Virus record (IMG/VR): IMGVR_UViG_3300030107_002931
Span: 1 to 37,127 of that record
Origin: a virus
Direction: 5' to 3' (one strand)
Length of the DNA: 37,127 bases
Shown here: positions 1 through 8,257 of the stretch, one piece after another
How positions within the stretch are numbered: position 1 is the first letter of the stretch
Layout of the letters: every line of letters starts with the position of its first letter
Translations under genes and position numbers: made by a program
The notes under the pieces: generated by a model
Databases searched by the model: none
What the model saw: only the letters and a program-made list of their open reading frames with translations
What the model was told of the DNA's origin: nothing

Positions 1-954
1 TATAATAATTCAGCCAAAGCAATAAAAGGACAATATGTTGTTGCTGCTTCATGGGCATCTGGAGGAAATTTAAATACTGCTAGAGGTAGACTAGCTTTAT
101 CTTCAGCAGGAACACAAACAGCAGGTTTATGTATTGGAGGCTTTGTTCCAGATACTAAAACAGGTAACACAGAAGAATACAATGGTTCATCTTGGACAGA
201 ATCAGGAGATTTGAACACTCAAAGATATTGGTTAGGTGCTTGTGGAACTCAAACAGCAGGATTAGGTTTTGGTGGATATACACTTCCAGGTCAAACTGTT
301 AATACAGAAGAATATAATGGTTCATCCTGGACAGAATCAGGAAATTTAGCTTCAGTAAGATATGGACACGATGGTTGTGGTACTCAAACTGCTGCCGTTT
401 CAATGGGAGCTGGTACTTATAGTGTTCCAGAAGGTTTTGCCAGAAGTGGCGTTGTAGAAGAATATGATGGATCTAGTTGGACAGCTGGAAATCCTATAGC
501 ACCTGCTTTAACACCTTCCCCACAAAGTGGAGGAGGAAGTTGGGCATGTGTTGGAACTCAAACAGCTGGTTTAACTATTGGTGGAGCTACACCAGGTGTA
601 GCTGCTATGACTCAATGTCTTGAATATGATGGAACTAATTTTGCAAATGGAGGAGCACTTCCATCTGGAATTTTAAATGGTCAAGGCGGAGGAATACAAA
701 CATCTGCTTTTATCTGTGGGGGACAAAATCCTGCAGTAGGATCATATTTTCCAGCTACTCATCTTTACGATGGTTCATCTTGGTCAACTAGTCCAGCTAC
801 TTTAGCAACTGGTACCCAAAACGGAAGTGGTGCAGGAACTACAACGGCAGGAATAACATTTGGTGGTTTTAAACCAGGCTCTCCTGCTTATGTAAATGAA
901 ACACAAGAATTTACTGGAGAGGTTATAAACACAAACACATTTGATGTATCATGA
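1..954 (+). CDS. Kelch-like beta-propeller protein, C-terminal part (5' end outside window)
   Basis: The reading frame is open from base 1, so the start lies upstream. The visible 317 residues are a row of about 50-residue repeats of the form GTQTAGL..GG....EEYDGSSWT..GNLNTAR. I count six such W/F-centred units before a closing EEFTGE strand, which fits one six-bladed propeller, the second half of the architecture seen in the next paralogue. This is likely a virion surface (fibre or receptor-binding) protein; that role is inferred from repeat type and position in a tail module, not from a catalytic motif. The stop overlaps the next ATG (ATGA). The repeat resembles kelch/galactose-oxidase propellers, but the family assignment is by pattern only. 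Confidence 0.85.
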   Translation, partial: YNNSAKAIKGQYVVAASWASGGNLNTARGRLALSSAGTQTAGLCIGGFVPDTKTGNTEEYNGSSWTESGDLNTQRYWLGACGTQTAGLGFGGYTLPGQTVNTEEYNGSSWTESGNLASVRYGHDGCGTQTAAVSMGAGTYSVPEGFARSGVVEEYDGSSWTAGNPIAPALTPSPQSGGGSWACVGTQTAGLTIGGATPGVAAMTQCLEYDGTNFANGGALPSGILNGQGGGIQTSAFICGGQNPAVGSYFPATHLYDGSSWSTSPATLATGTQNGSGAGTTTAGITFGGFKPGSPAYVNETQEFTGEVINTNTFDVS

Positions 955-2783
955 CGGAATATAGAAATATTAAAGGAAAAAGAGTTAAGTTTGCTACTTC
1001 TGATTTATCTAATGCAGATGCAGAAGGACAAATATTTTGGAGCGATTCATCAGCTGAATTTAAAGTAGGTGTAGCTACTGCTGCTTGGTCATCTAGTGCT
1101 CCTATTCTTACTGCAAGATATAATCAAGCATCTGGATCAACACCTATTACAGCAGGCGTAACTTTTGGAGGTTTTGTTACTCCAGGTCCTGGTCCTAATC
1201 ACGCAGATACAAATTTAACAGAAGAATATGATGGCACTGGATGGGCTAGCGGTGGAAATATGAACACTGCAAGATCACAATTTAATGGATTTGGTACTCA
1301 AACAACGGCTGTAGGTGCTGGTGGATATATTAATGGAAGTGGTGATACTGCAGTTGTTGAAGAATATAATGGTTCTAGTTGGACTGAAGTCACTAATATA
1401 CCTGCTGCTAGAAGAGGTCAAGCTGGTTTTGGAACTTTAACTGCTGGAGTTATTGTAGCAGGTGTTCCAAATTCAAATGTAACATTAGAATATGATGGAA
1501 CTAATTGGACAGCTGGTAATAATATAGGAACTGGAATGGATAGGACTGGAGGTGCTGGAGCTGGAACTTTAACTGCTGGTATAGTAGCTTCTGGAGATAC
1601 TACAGAATCTTTTACATACGATGGAACTAATTGGACAGATGTTGGCACAACAAACGTGCCACATGATGGAGGTCACGATACAGGATTACAAACTGCTGCT
1701 GTTATTACATCAGGTTTTCCAGCTCCTCAATCACCAGCTACTACTACTGCAACAGAATTATATGATGGAACCTCTTTTACAACTTCAGCGACTGTAGCAA
1801 CAGGACGTTATGGTGCATCTAGAGGTGGGGCATCTGGTAAAACGGCATTTATAGCTGGAGGAGATATAAACCCAGGGACTCAATCAATAACAGAAGAATT
1901 TAATATAACATCTATGACCGTTACAGCAGGAGCATGGGCTAGTGGTGGAAACATGGCCAATGCAAGAAGAAATCATGGTGGAGCGGGAATACAAACTGCT
2001 GCATTAGCTTTTGGAGGTTTTGCAGGTAGTCCACCAACTAATTTAGCTCACTCAGAGGAATACGATGGTAGTTCTTGGTCAGAAGGAAGTAATATAAATA
2101 CAGCAAGAAGAGGACCAGAAGGATTTGGAACTCAAACTGCTGGTGTAGCAAACGGAGGTTTTCCACCTCCAGGAAGTGTAACAGAAGAATATGATGGATC
2201 TAGTTGGACATCTGTAAATGCTTCAAATACAGCGAGATTAAATATGTTTGGAACAGCAGGAACATTAACTGCTGGTTTAATTTTTTCTGGCAGTGCATCA
2301 GTTAATACTGAATCATACGATGGAACTAATTGGACTGAAGTTGCAAATTTAAGTACAGCAGTAGGTAATTCAAGTGGAACAGGTACACAAACTGCCGCAC
2401 TTTGTAGCGGAGGAGATGCATCAGGAACATTACAAACAGCAACAGAAGAATGGGATGGTTCTGCATGGACTTCTGGTGGAGCTTTAAATACAGCAGTTCA
2501 ACAACATGGTACTTTTGGACCTTCATCAAACGCATTTTCTTGTGGAGGAAATCAGCCAACAGTAACAGGACAAGTAGAAAATTATAATGGAACTTCTTGG
2601 GCTACTGGTATAAGCATGACCACTGCAAGAGATAGCCATGCGTGTGTTGGAGCAACTTCGCCCGCTGTAGCAGGTTTAGTTGGTGGCGGATTTCCCGGTT
2701 CAACGCCTGCTGGTGTTAATACTACTGAAGAATTTACAGGAGAAACAACAGCGTTAAATTTAAAGACTATAACAGATAGTTGA
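951..2783 (+). CDS. Double-propeller kelch-like phage fibre protein
   Basis: A 610-residue protein. Residues 1 to about 40 form a non-repeat head (EYRNIKGKRVKFATSD...GQIFWSDSS) shared with the paralogue at 3148. The rest is two sets of six W/F-centred repeats, separated near residue 320 by EEFNITSMTVTAGAW and each closed by an EEF strand, so I read it as two six-bladed beta-propellers. The start overlaps the stop of the previous paralogue. No signal peptide, membrane segment or catalytic motif is visible. It is probably a tail-fibre or receptor-binding component, with the N-terminal head as the likely attachment domain. The function is inferred from context; a non-virion adhesin is possible. 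Confidence 0.85.
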   Translation: MTEYRNIKGKRVKFATSDLSNADAEGQIFWSDSSAEFKVGVATAAWSSSAPILTARYNQASGSTPITAGVTFGGFVTPGPGPNHADTNLTEEYDGTGWASGGNMNTARSQFNGFGTQTTAVGAGGYINGSGDTAVVEEYNGSSWTEVTNIPAARRGQAGFGTLTAGVIVAGVPNSNVTLEYDGTNWTAGNNIGTGMDRTGGAGAGTLTAGIVASGDTTESFTYDGTNWTDVGTTNVPHDGGHDTGLQTAAVITSGFPAPQSPATTTATELYDGTSFTTSATVATGRYGASRGGASGKTAFIAGGDINPGTQSITEEFNITSMTVTAGAWASGGNMANARRNHGGAGIQTAALAFGGFAGSPPTNLAHSEEYDGSSWSEGSNINTARRGPEGFGTQTAGVANGGFPPPGSVTEEYDGSSWTSVNASNTARLNMFGTAGTLTAGLIFSGSASVNTESYDGTNWTEVANLSTAVGNSSGTGTQTAALCSGGDASGTLQTATEEWDGSAWTSGGALNTAVQQHGTFGPSSNAFSCGGNQPTVTGQVENYNGTSWATGISMTTARDSHACVGATSPAVAGLVGGGFPGSTPAGVNTTEEFTGETTALNLKTITDS

Positions 2784-2820
2784 TTTATGATATTATTAAT
2801 ATATAAAGTAAAAAAGGAGG
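2780..2820 (+). promoter_or_regulatory. Very strong Shine-Dalgarno with a weak promoter candidate
   Basis: The 43-base gap after the second propeller gene ends in AAAAAGGAGG (2811-2820), the best ribosome-binding site in the window, six bases before the ATG at 2827. Upstream, TTGATT (2780-2785) and TATAAA (2802-2807) sit 16 bases apart, a possible sigma70-type promoter. A start from it would leave only about a dozen untranslated bases, so the promoter is a weak call. The ribosome-binding site is the solid part. Confidence 0.4.
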
Positions 2821-2826
2821 TTTAAT

Positions 2827-3138
2827 ATGGCACTATTTATGTATGGAACTGCTACTAACACTGGAAAAGGATTTTTTACTCATCAAGATAGATTAAAATT
2901 CTTTTTAAGAAATTACAATGGTCATGATGGTTCAAAACATGTCGATGTTTGGGTTATTGGTAATAATGAAAATGGAGCATTATGGTTGGCTGAAAAAAAT
3001 GGAGTTGAAAAAACTAAAACAGAAGCACAGAATTTAGTTAATGCATCAACTACTTTAGCACAAAATGCTTACGATTCTATGTCTGCAGAAGAAAAAGCTT
3101 TGCATGGACCAAGACCGACAGCTATTACACTTCCTTAA
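2827..3138 (+). CDS. Small phage protein of unknown function in the fibre locus
   Basis: A 103-residue soluble protein with no signal peptide or membrane segment. It is led by the strong AAAAAGGAGG site. Sequence features include an acidic/basic mixed centre (NNENGALWLAEKNGVEKTKTEAQNL is split by charged helices) and a Pro-ending tail. It lies between two large propeller genes, nine bases before the third, so it may be a fibre chaperone, connector or small virion protein. That is inference from position; I do not recognise the family. Confidence 0.8.
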   Translation: MALFMYGTATNTGKGFFTHQDRLKFFLRNYNGHDGSKHVDVWVIGNNENGALWLAEKNGVEKTKTEAQNLVNASTTLAQNAYDSMSAEEKALHGPRPTAITLP

Positions 3139-3147
3139 AGGAATTAA

Positions 3148-4974
3148 ATGTCTACATATCAGGAAATAAAAGGATTAAAAATTAAGTATCTTAGTTCTGA
3201 TACTTCAGGAGATAGATTAATAGAAGGTGAAATTTTTTATAATTCTACTGATTTTAAAATTAAATCTCACGTATCTACTGTTGCATGGCATGCTTCTGGT
3301 CCTTTACTTACTGCAAGAGGTCTTGCAGGTAGTGGAGGAACTCAAACAGCTGGTTTTGTTGCAGGTGGATTTGGTACAGCAGAAACAGCTATAACAGAAG
3401 AGTATGACGGATCAGGTTATGCTAATGGTGGAAGTATAAATACTGCTAGATATCAGATGGGAGGACTAGGTACACAAACTGCAGGTTTAATTATGGGTGG
3501 ATTTGATCCCCCAAGTGTTGCAATTGCAGAAGAGTATGATGGTTCATCCTGGACAGAGTCTGGGGATTTAAATATAGCAAGAAGAGCATCACACGGAACA
3601 GCAGGAACTCAAACAGCTGGATTAGTTTATGGAGGTTACAGAGATATTACACCAACTCCTAATGGAGCAATGAACAGTACTGAATCTTATAATGGAACTT
3701 CGTGGACAAACGAACCAGCTTTGAATACTGCAGTTTGGGGCAATGCTGGAGATGGAGTACAAACAGCTGCTTTATCTGCGGGCGGACCTCCTGCACAAAC
3801 AGAAATTTATGATGGTTCTTCTTGGACAACTGCTCCAAATTTAAACACAGCAAGATTATATCCTGGAGCAGCAGGTACAACAACTTCAATGGCAATTTTT
3901 TCAGGGACTACAGATGGTGGTGATGGTGGTCTTTCAAATGCAACAGAATTATTTAATGGCACGAGTTGGACAGAAACTGCAAACTTAGCAACTCCAAGTA
4001 GGCATCCAGGTATGGCAGGAATAACAACCGCAGCTGTTCGTATGGGCGGCTATGGTCCAGCGGCGAAAGGAAATACAGAAGAACTTAGTATAAGTATGAC
4101 AGCGACAACTGCTGGTGCTTGGACAAATGGACCTAACATGGCAACTGCAAGACAACTTATAGGTGGTTCTGGAACTGGTCCTACAGATGCTTTGGCTTTT
4201 GGTGGAGATACAGGACCTGCTAGAGTTACCACTACAGAAGAATATAATGGATCATCTTGGAGTAGTGGTGGAAGTATGGCCACAGGAAGATCTGCATTAG
4301 GATCTGCAAGATTAGCACCACAAACAGCTGCACTTGGTTTTGCTGGATATCCGGATACAAATAAGACAGAAGAATATAATGGATCATCTTGGAGTGAAGG
4401 TGGAGATTATCCTTCATCTACTTCTGGTTTTCAAGGTGGTGGTGGAACTCAAACAGCTGCTTTAGGTGGTGGAAATAATAGTACAAGTGTTTTTGAATAC
4501 GATGGATCTAACTGGACTTCAGGAGGAAATTATCCTTTAGGAGCATATTATGTTTCTATTACAGGATCACAAACAGCTGCTATAGCTGCTGGAGGTGGAA
4601 GTGGAGGATCGTATGTAGCAAACGCAGCTGAATATAACGGATCATCTTGGACGGCTACTGCAAACTATCCATTTTCTGTTGGAAGAATGCCTGGTGCAGG
4701 ACCACAAACAGCAGCTGTTTTTGCTGGTGGTTATACAAACACTGGACCAACTGATATTTTTTATAGTACATGTAATAGGTATGATGGCACAAGTTTTTCT
4801 AGTATAACAGCATTAAACACTGCTACATCATCAGGCGCAGCATCAGGATCAGTATCAGCAGGTTTAACTTTTGGAGGAGGTTATGGTCCCGGTTTTAATG
4901 AATCTAATAAAACACAAATTTATACTGACGAAACAACTGCAGCAAGAGCAGTTAAAACAATTGACTTTGATTAA
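3148..4974 (+). CDS. Double-propeller kelch-like phage fibre protein, third paralogue
   Basis: A 608-residue protein with the same plan as the gene at 951: a short head (TYQEIKGLKIKYLSSDTSG...GEIFYNSTDFKIK), six repeats, a linker (EELSISMTATTAGAW) near residue 310, six more repeats, then a closing strand. The repeat core is GTQTAGL..GG...EEYDGSSW. Heads of the two paralogues align (IKG.K.K...SD......GEIF), while the repeats vary most at loop positions between the conserved strands. The ribosome-binding site is AAAGG just before the start. Likely a receptor-binding or fibre protein; the specificity is unknown. Confidence 0.85.
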   Translation: MSTYQEIKGLKIKYLSSDTSGDRLIEGEIFYNSTDFKIKSHVSTVAWHASGPLLTARGLAGSGGTQTAGFVAGGFGTAETAITEEYDGSGYANGGSINTARYQMGGLGTQTAGLIMGGFDPPSVAIAEEYDGSSWTESGDLNIARRASHGTAGTQTAGLVYGGYRDITPTPNGAMNSTESYNGTSWTNEPALNTAVWGNAGDGVQTAALSAGGPPAQTEIYDGSSWTTAPNLNTARLYPGAAGTTTSMAIFSGTTDGGDGGLSNATELFNGTSWTETANLATPSRHPGMAGITTAAVRMGGYGPAAKGNTEELSISMTATTAGAWTNGPNMATARQLIGGSGTGPTDALAFGGDTGPARVTTTEEYNGSSWSSGGSMATGRSALGSARLAPQTAALGFAGYPDTNKTEEYNGSSWSEGGDYPSSTSGFQGGGGTQTAALGGGNNSTSVFEYDGSNWTSGGNYPLGAYYVSITGSQTAAIAAGGGSGGSYVANAAEYNGSSWTATANYPFSVGRMPGAGPQTAAVFAGGYTNTGPTDIFYSTCNRYDGTSFSSITALNTATSSGAASGSVSAGLTFGGGYGPGFNESNKTQIYTDETTAARAVKTIDFD

Positions 4975-5011
4975 TTAATAGTTATATTAGAAAGTAAATG
5001 AAAGGACTACT

Positions 5012-5695
5012 ATGACTGATAAAAGAAATATAAAAGCATTAATAGAAAAAGAAGCACCAAATCTTAATAATCTTCTAGAGCCAGAAGAAGTTAAATTATT
5101 TAAAGGCTTAACTGAAGAACTTAGAGATACTTGGACTAAAAAACAAATGTTTAGAACGGAAACTGAAATGCAATTTTCTGTCTTAAACGATGCAAAGTAT
5201 CCAACAAAAGCCGCTAAATATTGGCAATGTGTTAGAGAGCAAAATGTGTTTTTAGAAAATTTAATGTCTTTATCTTTTGAGTATAGAAGAGCAGAAGTCA
5301 AACAAAAAAGGCTAGAACAAAGATTAGAAAAAGAAGAAGATCCTTTAAAAAAAGAATTACTACAAATTGATATAGATGAAAAAATATATAGTAAAGCAAA
5401 CATGCAATTAGTTGCAAGAGATAGAATGAGGGAAATTAAATTGTGGTCTAACTTTAAAAAGAAATTTGATGATGGTTCTTTTGATACTAAAGATGTTAAT
5501 ACGCACCAATTAAATTCTTACCATTTAACAATGAAAAATAAGGCAGAAACATTAACATCTGGTTCAAGTCAACCAGAAGTATTTAATGTATTAGGTCAAC
5601 TACAATCTATTGAAAGAATAAAGAAAGAACTTGGTCAATTAGAACATGATAAGAAAGATAAACTTACACACGAACTTGGAGCAAAATCAGAATAA
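5012..5695 (+). CDS. Helical/coiled-coil phage protein of unknown function
   Basis: A 227-residue protein dominated by charged helices. Residues about 85-130 (LSFEYRRAEVKQKRLEQRLEKEEDP...) and 190-225 look like coiled coil, and the chain ends in Lys/Glu/Asp-rich sequence. No signal peptide, membrane segment or enzyme motif is seen. It follows the propeller genes after a 37-base gap with AAAGGA before the ATG, and its end overlaps the sulfotransferase start by about 50 bases. Proteins of this look are common in marine phages in my recollection, but I cannot give a function; a structural or chaperone role is a guess. Confidence 0.8.
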   Translation: MTDKRNIKALIEKEAPNLNNLLEPEEVKLFKGLTEELRDTWTKKQMFRTETEMQFSVLNDAKYPTKAAKYWQCVREQNVFLENLMSLSFEYRRAEVKQKRLEQRLEKEEDPLKKELLQIDIDEKIYSKANMQLVARDRMREIKLWSNFKKKFDDGSFDTKDVNTHQLNSYHLTMKNKAETLTSGSSQPEVFNVLGQLQSIERIKKELGQLEHDKKDKLTHELGAKSE

Positions 5696-6464
5696 AAAAC
5701 TTTTCTTTTTAGTTGCAATGCCAAGGTCCGGTAATACTTTGTTTGCGTCTATTATGAATCAAAATCCTGAGATAGCAGCAACACCAAATTCTATTACATT
5801 AGAAATAATAAAAGACCTACATTTGTTAAAAGAAACAGATGTTTTTAAAAATTATCCAGATTATAGATCTTTAGATAATGTATTAGATTCTGTTTTTGTA
5901 AATTACTACAGAGAATGGCCACAAAAATATATTATAGATCGTGGACCCGTAATGACTACAGGTAATTTTGCTTTAATAAAAAAACATTTTAAAAAACCAT
6001 TTAAATGTGTTGTTATCCTTAGAGATTTGATGGATGTATTAGCAAGTTATATGAAATGGTATACAAAAAATTCTGACGCATTTCCTAATAAACATAATTT
6101 TAAAAATGATGATGAAAAATTATCTATGCTTATGAATAGCGATGGTGCTATTGCTAAAGATTTAGAAGCAATTAAAAATGCTTTTAACTATCCCGAAATA
6201 TGTCATTTTGTAAAATATGATAATTTAGTAAATAATCCTGAAGAAGAAATAAATAAAATATATGCTTTTTTTAATATACCTTATTTTAAACATAGTTTTT
6301 TTAATTTAAATCAAGTCATGGTTAATGGTATGGAATATAATGATAGTATTGTTGGTAAAAATATGCATACTATAAAAACAAATGAAATTAAGAAAGAGTA
6401 TAATCCTTACATTGAAAAAATTCCAAAAAGAATAAAAGATAAATATGGACACATTAAATTTTAG
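5646..6464 (+). CDS. Sulfotransferase-family protein
   Basis: The N-terminal strand and loop FFLVAMPRSGNTLF (about residues 20-33) match the 5'-phosphosulfate loop of PAPS-dependent sulfotransferases (PRSGTTL type). The later CVVILRDLMDVLASYM matches the 3'-phosphate site (RDPxDxxxSxY), with Leu-Met in place of the usual Pro. At 272 residues the length suits a compact sulfotransferase domain. It would move sulfate from PAPS to a hydroxyl or amine; the acceptor cannot be read from sequence. The start at 5646 gives a 50-base overlap with the upstream gene; an in-frame TTG at 5676 is an alternative that keeps the whole domain. Its place beside oxygenases and fibre genes suggests modification of virion proteins or host surface glycans (inference). 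Confidence 0.8.
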   Translation: MIRKINLHTNLEQNQNKKLFFLVAMPRSGNTLFASIMNQNPEIAATPNSITLEIIKDLHLLKETDVFKNYPDYRSLDNVLDSVFVNYYREWPQKYIIDRGPVMTTGNFALIKKHFKKPFKCVVILRDLMDVLASYMKWYTKNSDAFPNKHNFKNDDEKLSMLMNSDGAIAKDLEAIKNAFNYPEICHFVKYDNLVNNPEEEINKIYAFFNIPYFKHSFFNLNQVMVNGMEYNDSIVGKNMHTIKTNEIKKEYNPYIEKIPKRIKDKYGHIKF

Positions 6465-7101
6465 GTTTGTATTTTTAGGTCAATCAGTTTTAAAATATGA
6501 AGTTCCGTTAGATGTATATAATATTATAAACCATATATACGAAACAAAAAAACATGAACTACCTCCAGCTAATAAACAACTAGTTGGTAAAATAGTTAAT
6601 GAACATAGTTTATTTTATAATGGAAATGATACATCAAAAATTAATCGTCATAGTTATTTGCCTCAAAACGTTTTTCAATGGTTTCAAAAAACAATGCATC
6701 ATTATTTAGATTGGAATAAAATAAAAGGATATAAAACTCATTTAAATTCTATATGGATTAATGAAATGAAAGCTAATGAATACAATCCAGTCCACATTCA
6801 TCAAGGATCTTTGTATACAGGTTTGTCATCTGTTATGGTTTTAAAATTACCAAAAAATACTGGTATTGAATATTCAGCAGAGCAAAAACCCATGAACGGA
6901 CAATTACAAATAATGGGAAATTCATCAGGTCAATTTGCAAATGCTGATTATGGTCCTGAATTAAAAGAAAGAAATTTTTATGTTTTTCCATATGATGTAA
7001 GGCATTGCGTATATCCATTTAACAGTAGTACAGATATAAGGCGTACACTTTCATGTAACATGGACGTAGAATATAACCCAATTTTAAATAGGAGTGCTTA
7101 A
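6445..7101 (+). CDS. Putative 2OG-Fe(II) oxygenase (HxH-type)
   Basis: A 218-residue protein resembling the double-stranded beta-helix oxygenases that use 2-oxoglutarate and Fe(II). Candidate metal ligands are H117 and H119 (NPVHIHQGSLYTG) and H187 (VFPYDVRHCVYPF). R199/R200 (TDIRRTLSCNMD) is the candidate 2OG-binding arginine. The fingerprint parallels the neighbour at 7679, whose version is MPHLHP..FSG...FPAWLWH...RISVSFN. The gene overlaps the sulfotransferase by 20 bases and shares a base with the next start. Substrate unknown. Hydroxylation of protein side chains or a small metabolite are both possible; the assignment rests on motif pattern. Confidence 0.7.
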   Translation: MDTLNFRFVFLGQSVLKYEVPLDVYNIINHIYETKKHELPPANKQLVGKIVNEHSLFYNGNDTSKINRHSYLPQNVFQWFQKTMHHYLDWNKIKGYKTHLNSIWINEMKANEYNPVHIHQGSLYTGLSSVMVLKLPKNTGIEYSAEQKPMNGQLQIMGNSSGQFANADYGPELKERNFYVFPYDVRHCVYPFNSSTDIRRTLSCNMDVEYNPILNRSA

Positions 7102-7682
7102 TGATAATAACGGAACCAAAATGGAAAAGTTGGATAGTTGAAACAACTAAACCTTTATTTAACCCAGATCAATGTCGAATGATTATTGATTGTGGTAGAA
7201 GACAAGAACCACAAAAGGCACAAGTAGGCATGGGTAAACCTGGTGGAGGATTAGATACAGATAAAAGAGTTACTACTATTAGTTGGATTCCTTTTAAAGA
7301 AATGCCAGAAATGTACGACCAAATAAATAATTTTATTCAAAAAGCAAACCTAAATCATTTTGGATTTGAAGATGTTAGAATAACAGAAATGGCACAGTTC
7401 ACAGAATATCCAGAAGGTGGTTTTTATGATTGGCATATGGATACTGATGTAAACATGACACACGAACCACCTGTAAGAAAAATATCTATGACATTATTAT
7501 TAAATCATCCATCAGAATTTGAGGGAGGTGATTTAGAATTAATGTCTCGAGGGAAATTTAAAAAACTTGAACAAGGTCATGCAATGATTTTTGCATCTTT
7601 TTTAAATCATAGAGTAGCGCCTGTGACAAGGGGTGTTAGACAATCTCTTGTTATGTGGTTTGGAGGTACACCTTTTAAATGA
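7101..7682 (+). CDS. 2OG-Fe(II) oxygenase, prolyl-4-hydroxylase/PiuC-like
   Basis: A clear 193-residue 2OG-Fe(II) oxygenase. The facial triad is H112-x-D114 (FYDWHMDTD) and H170 (FLNHRVAPV), with R180 (GVRQSLVMWF) placed to bind 2-oxoglutarate. The EGGDLEL segment between them is typical of the prolyl hydroxylase/PKHD group. The reaction couples oxidative decarboxylation of 2OG to substrate hydroxylation; the substrate is not predictable here. The start overlaps the previous stop (TAATG) and the end overlaps the next start (ATGA), so it sits in one tight transcription unit with the sulfotransferase and three other oxygenase-like genes. Confidence 0.88.
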   Translation: MIITEPKWKSWIVETTKPLFNPDQCRMIIDCGRRQEPQKAQVGMGKPGGGLDTDKRVTTISWIPFKEMPEMYDQINNFIQKANLNHFGFEDVRITEMAQFTEYPEGGFYDWHMDTDVNMTHEPPVRKISMTLLLNHPSEFEGGDLELMSRGKFKKLEQGHAMIFASFLNHRVAPVTRGVRQSLVMWFGGTPFK

Positions 7683-8257
7683 TAATAGAAAAGTTTTTTC
7701 CAACAATTGTTTACGGTAAAGATGTACAATTAGATAATAATCAATTAGCAAGAGATATTATTAATTGGTCTAATCAAGATAAAGGCGTATCTAAAACAAA
7801 TTATAAAGGTTGGCATTCAACAACAGACATGGCTATTAAACCAGAGTATTCACAACTAGTATCTGAATTAAATATAATGCAAAAAGAAATATATGATAAT
7901 GAACATATAGATAGACATGCAAAGTTAGGTAATATGTGGGCTAATATAAACCCACCGGGTAGTATGAATATGCCTCATTTACATCCTAATGCGTTATTTT
8001 CTGGAGCATACTATATTAAAACTCCACTTAATTCTGGTAGATTAAAAGTAATAGATCCAAGACCAGGTGTACAGACAATGATGCCGGTTAGAAAATCGGG
8101 AAATCCTGGTAAAGATTTTTGGAGAGAAATACATATAGAAGCAGTGTCAGGTAGGATTATTATGTTTCCTGCATGGTTATGGCATTCAGTAGAAGAAAAT
8201 AAATCAAATGATATACGAATATCAGTAAGTTTTAATTTTATACAAGATGGCTTTTAA
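7679..8257 (+). CDS. 2OG-Fe(II) oxygenase of the TIGR02466-like type
   Basis: A 192-residue protein with the fingerprint HxHPxxxxSGxYY (H100, H102), a DPRPG turn, then IIMFPAWLWHSV (H169) and R180-ISVSFNF. This matches my recollection of the TIGR02466 putative 2OG-Fe(II) oxygenases common in marine phages and their hosts. The function is presumed oxidation of an unknown substrate. The ATG overlaps the stop of the previous oxygenase (ATGA), and the 3' end overlaps the next gene by 11 bases. All expected motif residues are present, so it is likely an active enzyme rather than a remnant. Confidence 0.85.
   Translation: MIIEKFFPTIVYGKDVQLDNNQLARDIINWSNQDKGVSKTNYKGWHSTTDMAIKPEYSQLVSELNIMQKEIYDNEHIDRHAKLGNMWANINPPGSMNMPHLHPNALFSGAYYIKTPLNSGRLKVIDPRPGVQTMMPVRKSGNPGKDFWREIHIEAVSGRIIMFPAWLWHSVEENKSNDIRISVSFNFIQDGF

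Larger units (their letters stand above)
1..4974 (+). repeat. Coding tandem-repeat region of three paralogous propeller genes
   Basis: The DNA words for the repeat core (for example gaagaatataatggttcatc and variants) recur dozens of times across three genes, at roughly 150-base spacing. The copies are similar but not identical. The arrangement offers many short homologies for unequal recombination within and between the genes. The gene at 2827-3138 interrupts the array and does not carry the repeat. Confidence 0.8.

Noticed and set aside
1418-1648. Minus-strand Pro/Val-rich frame within a propeller gene, and similar frames at 3659-3895 and 4050-4283
   Set aside because: Shadows of the repeated coding sequence; they recur with the repeat and lack start sites.
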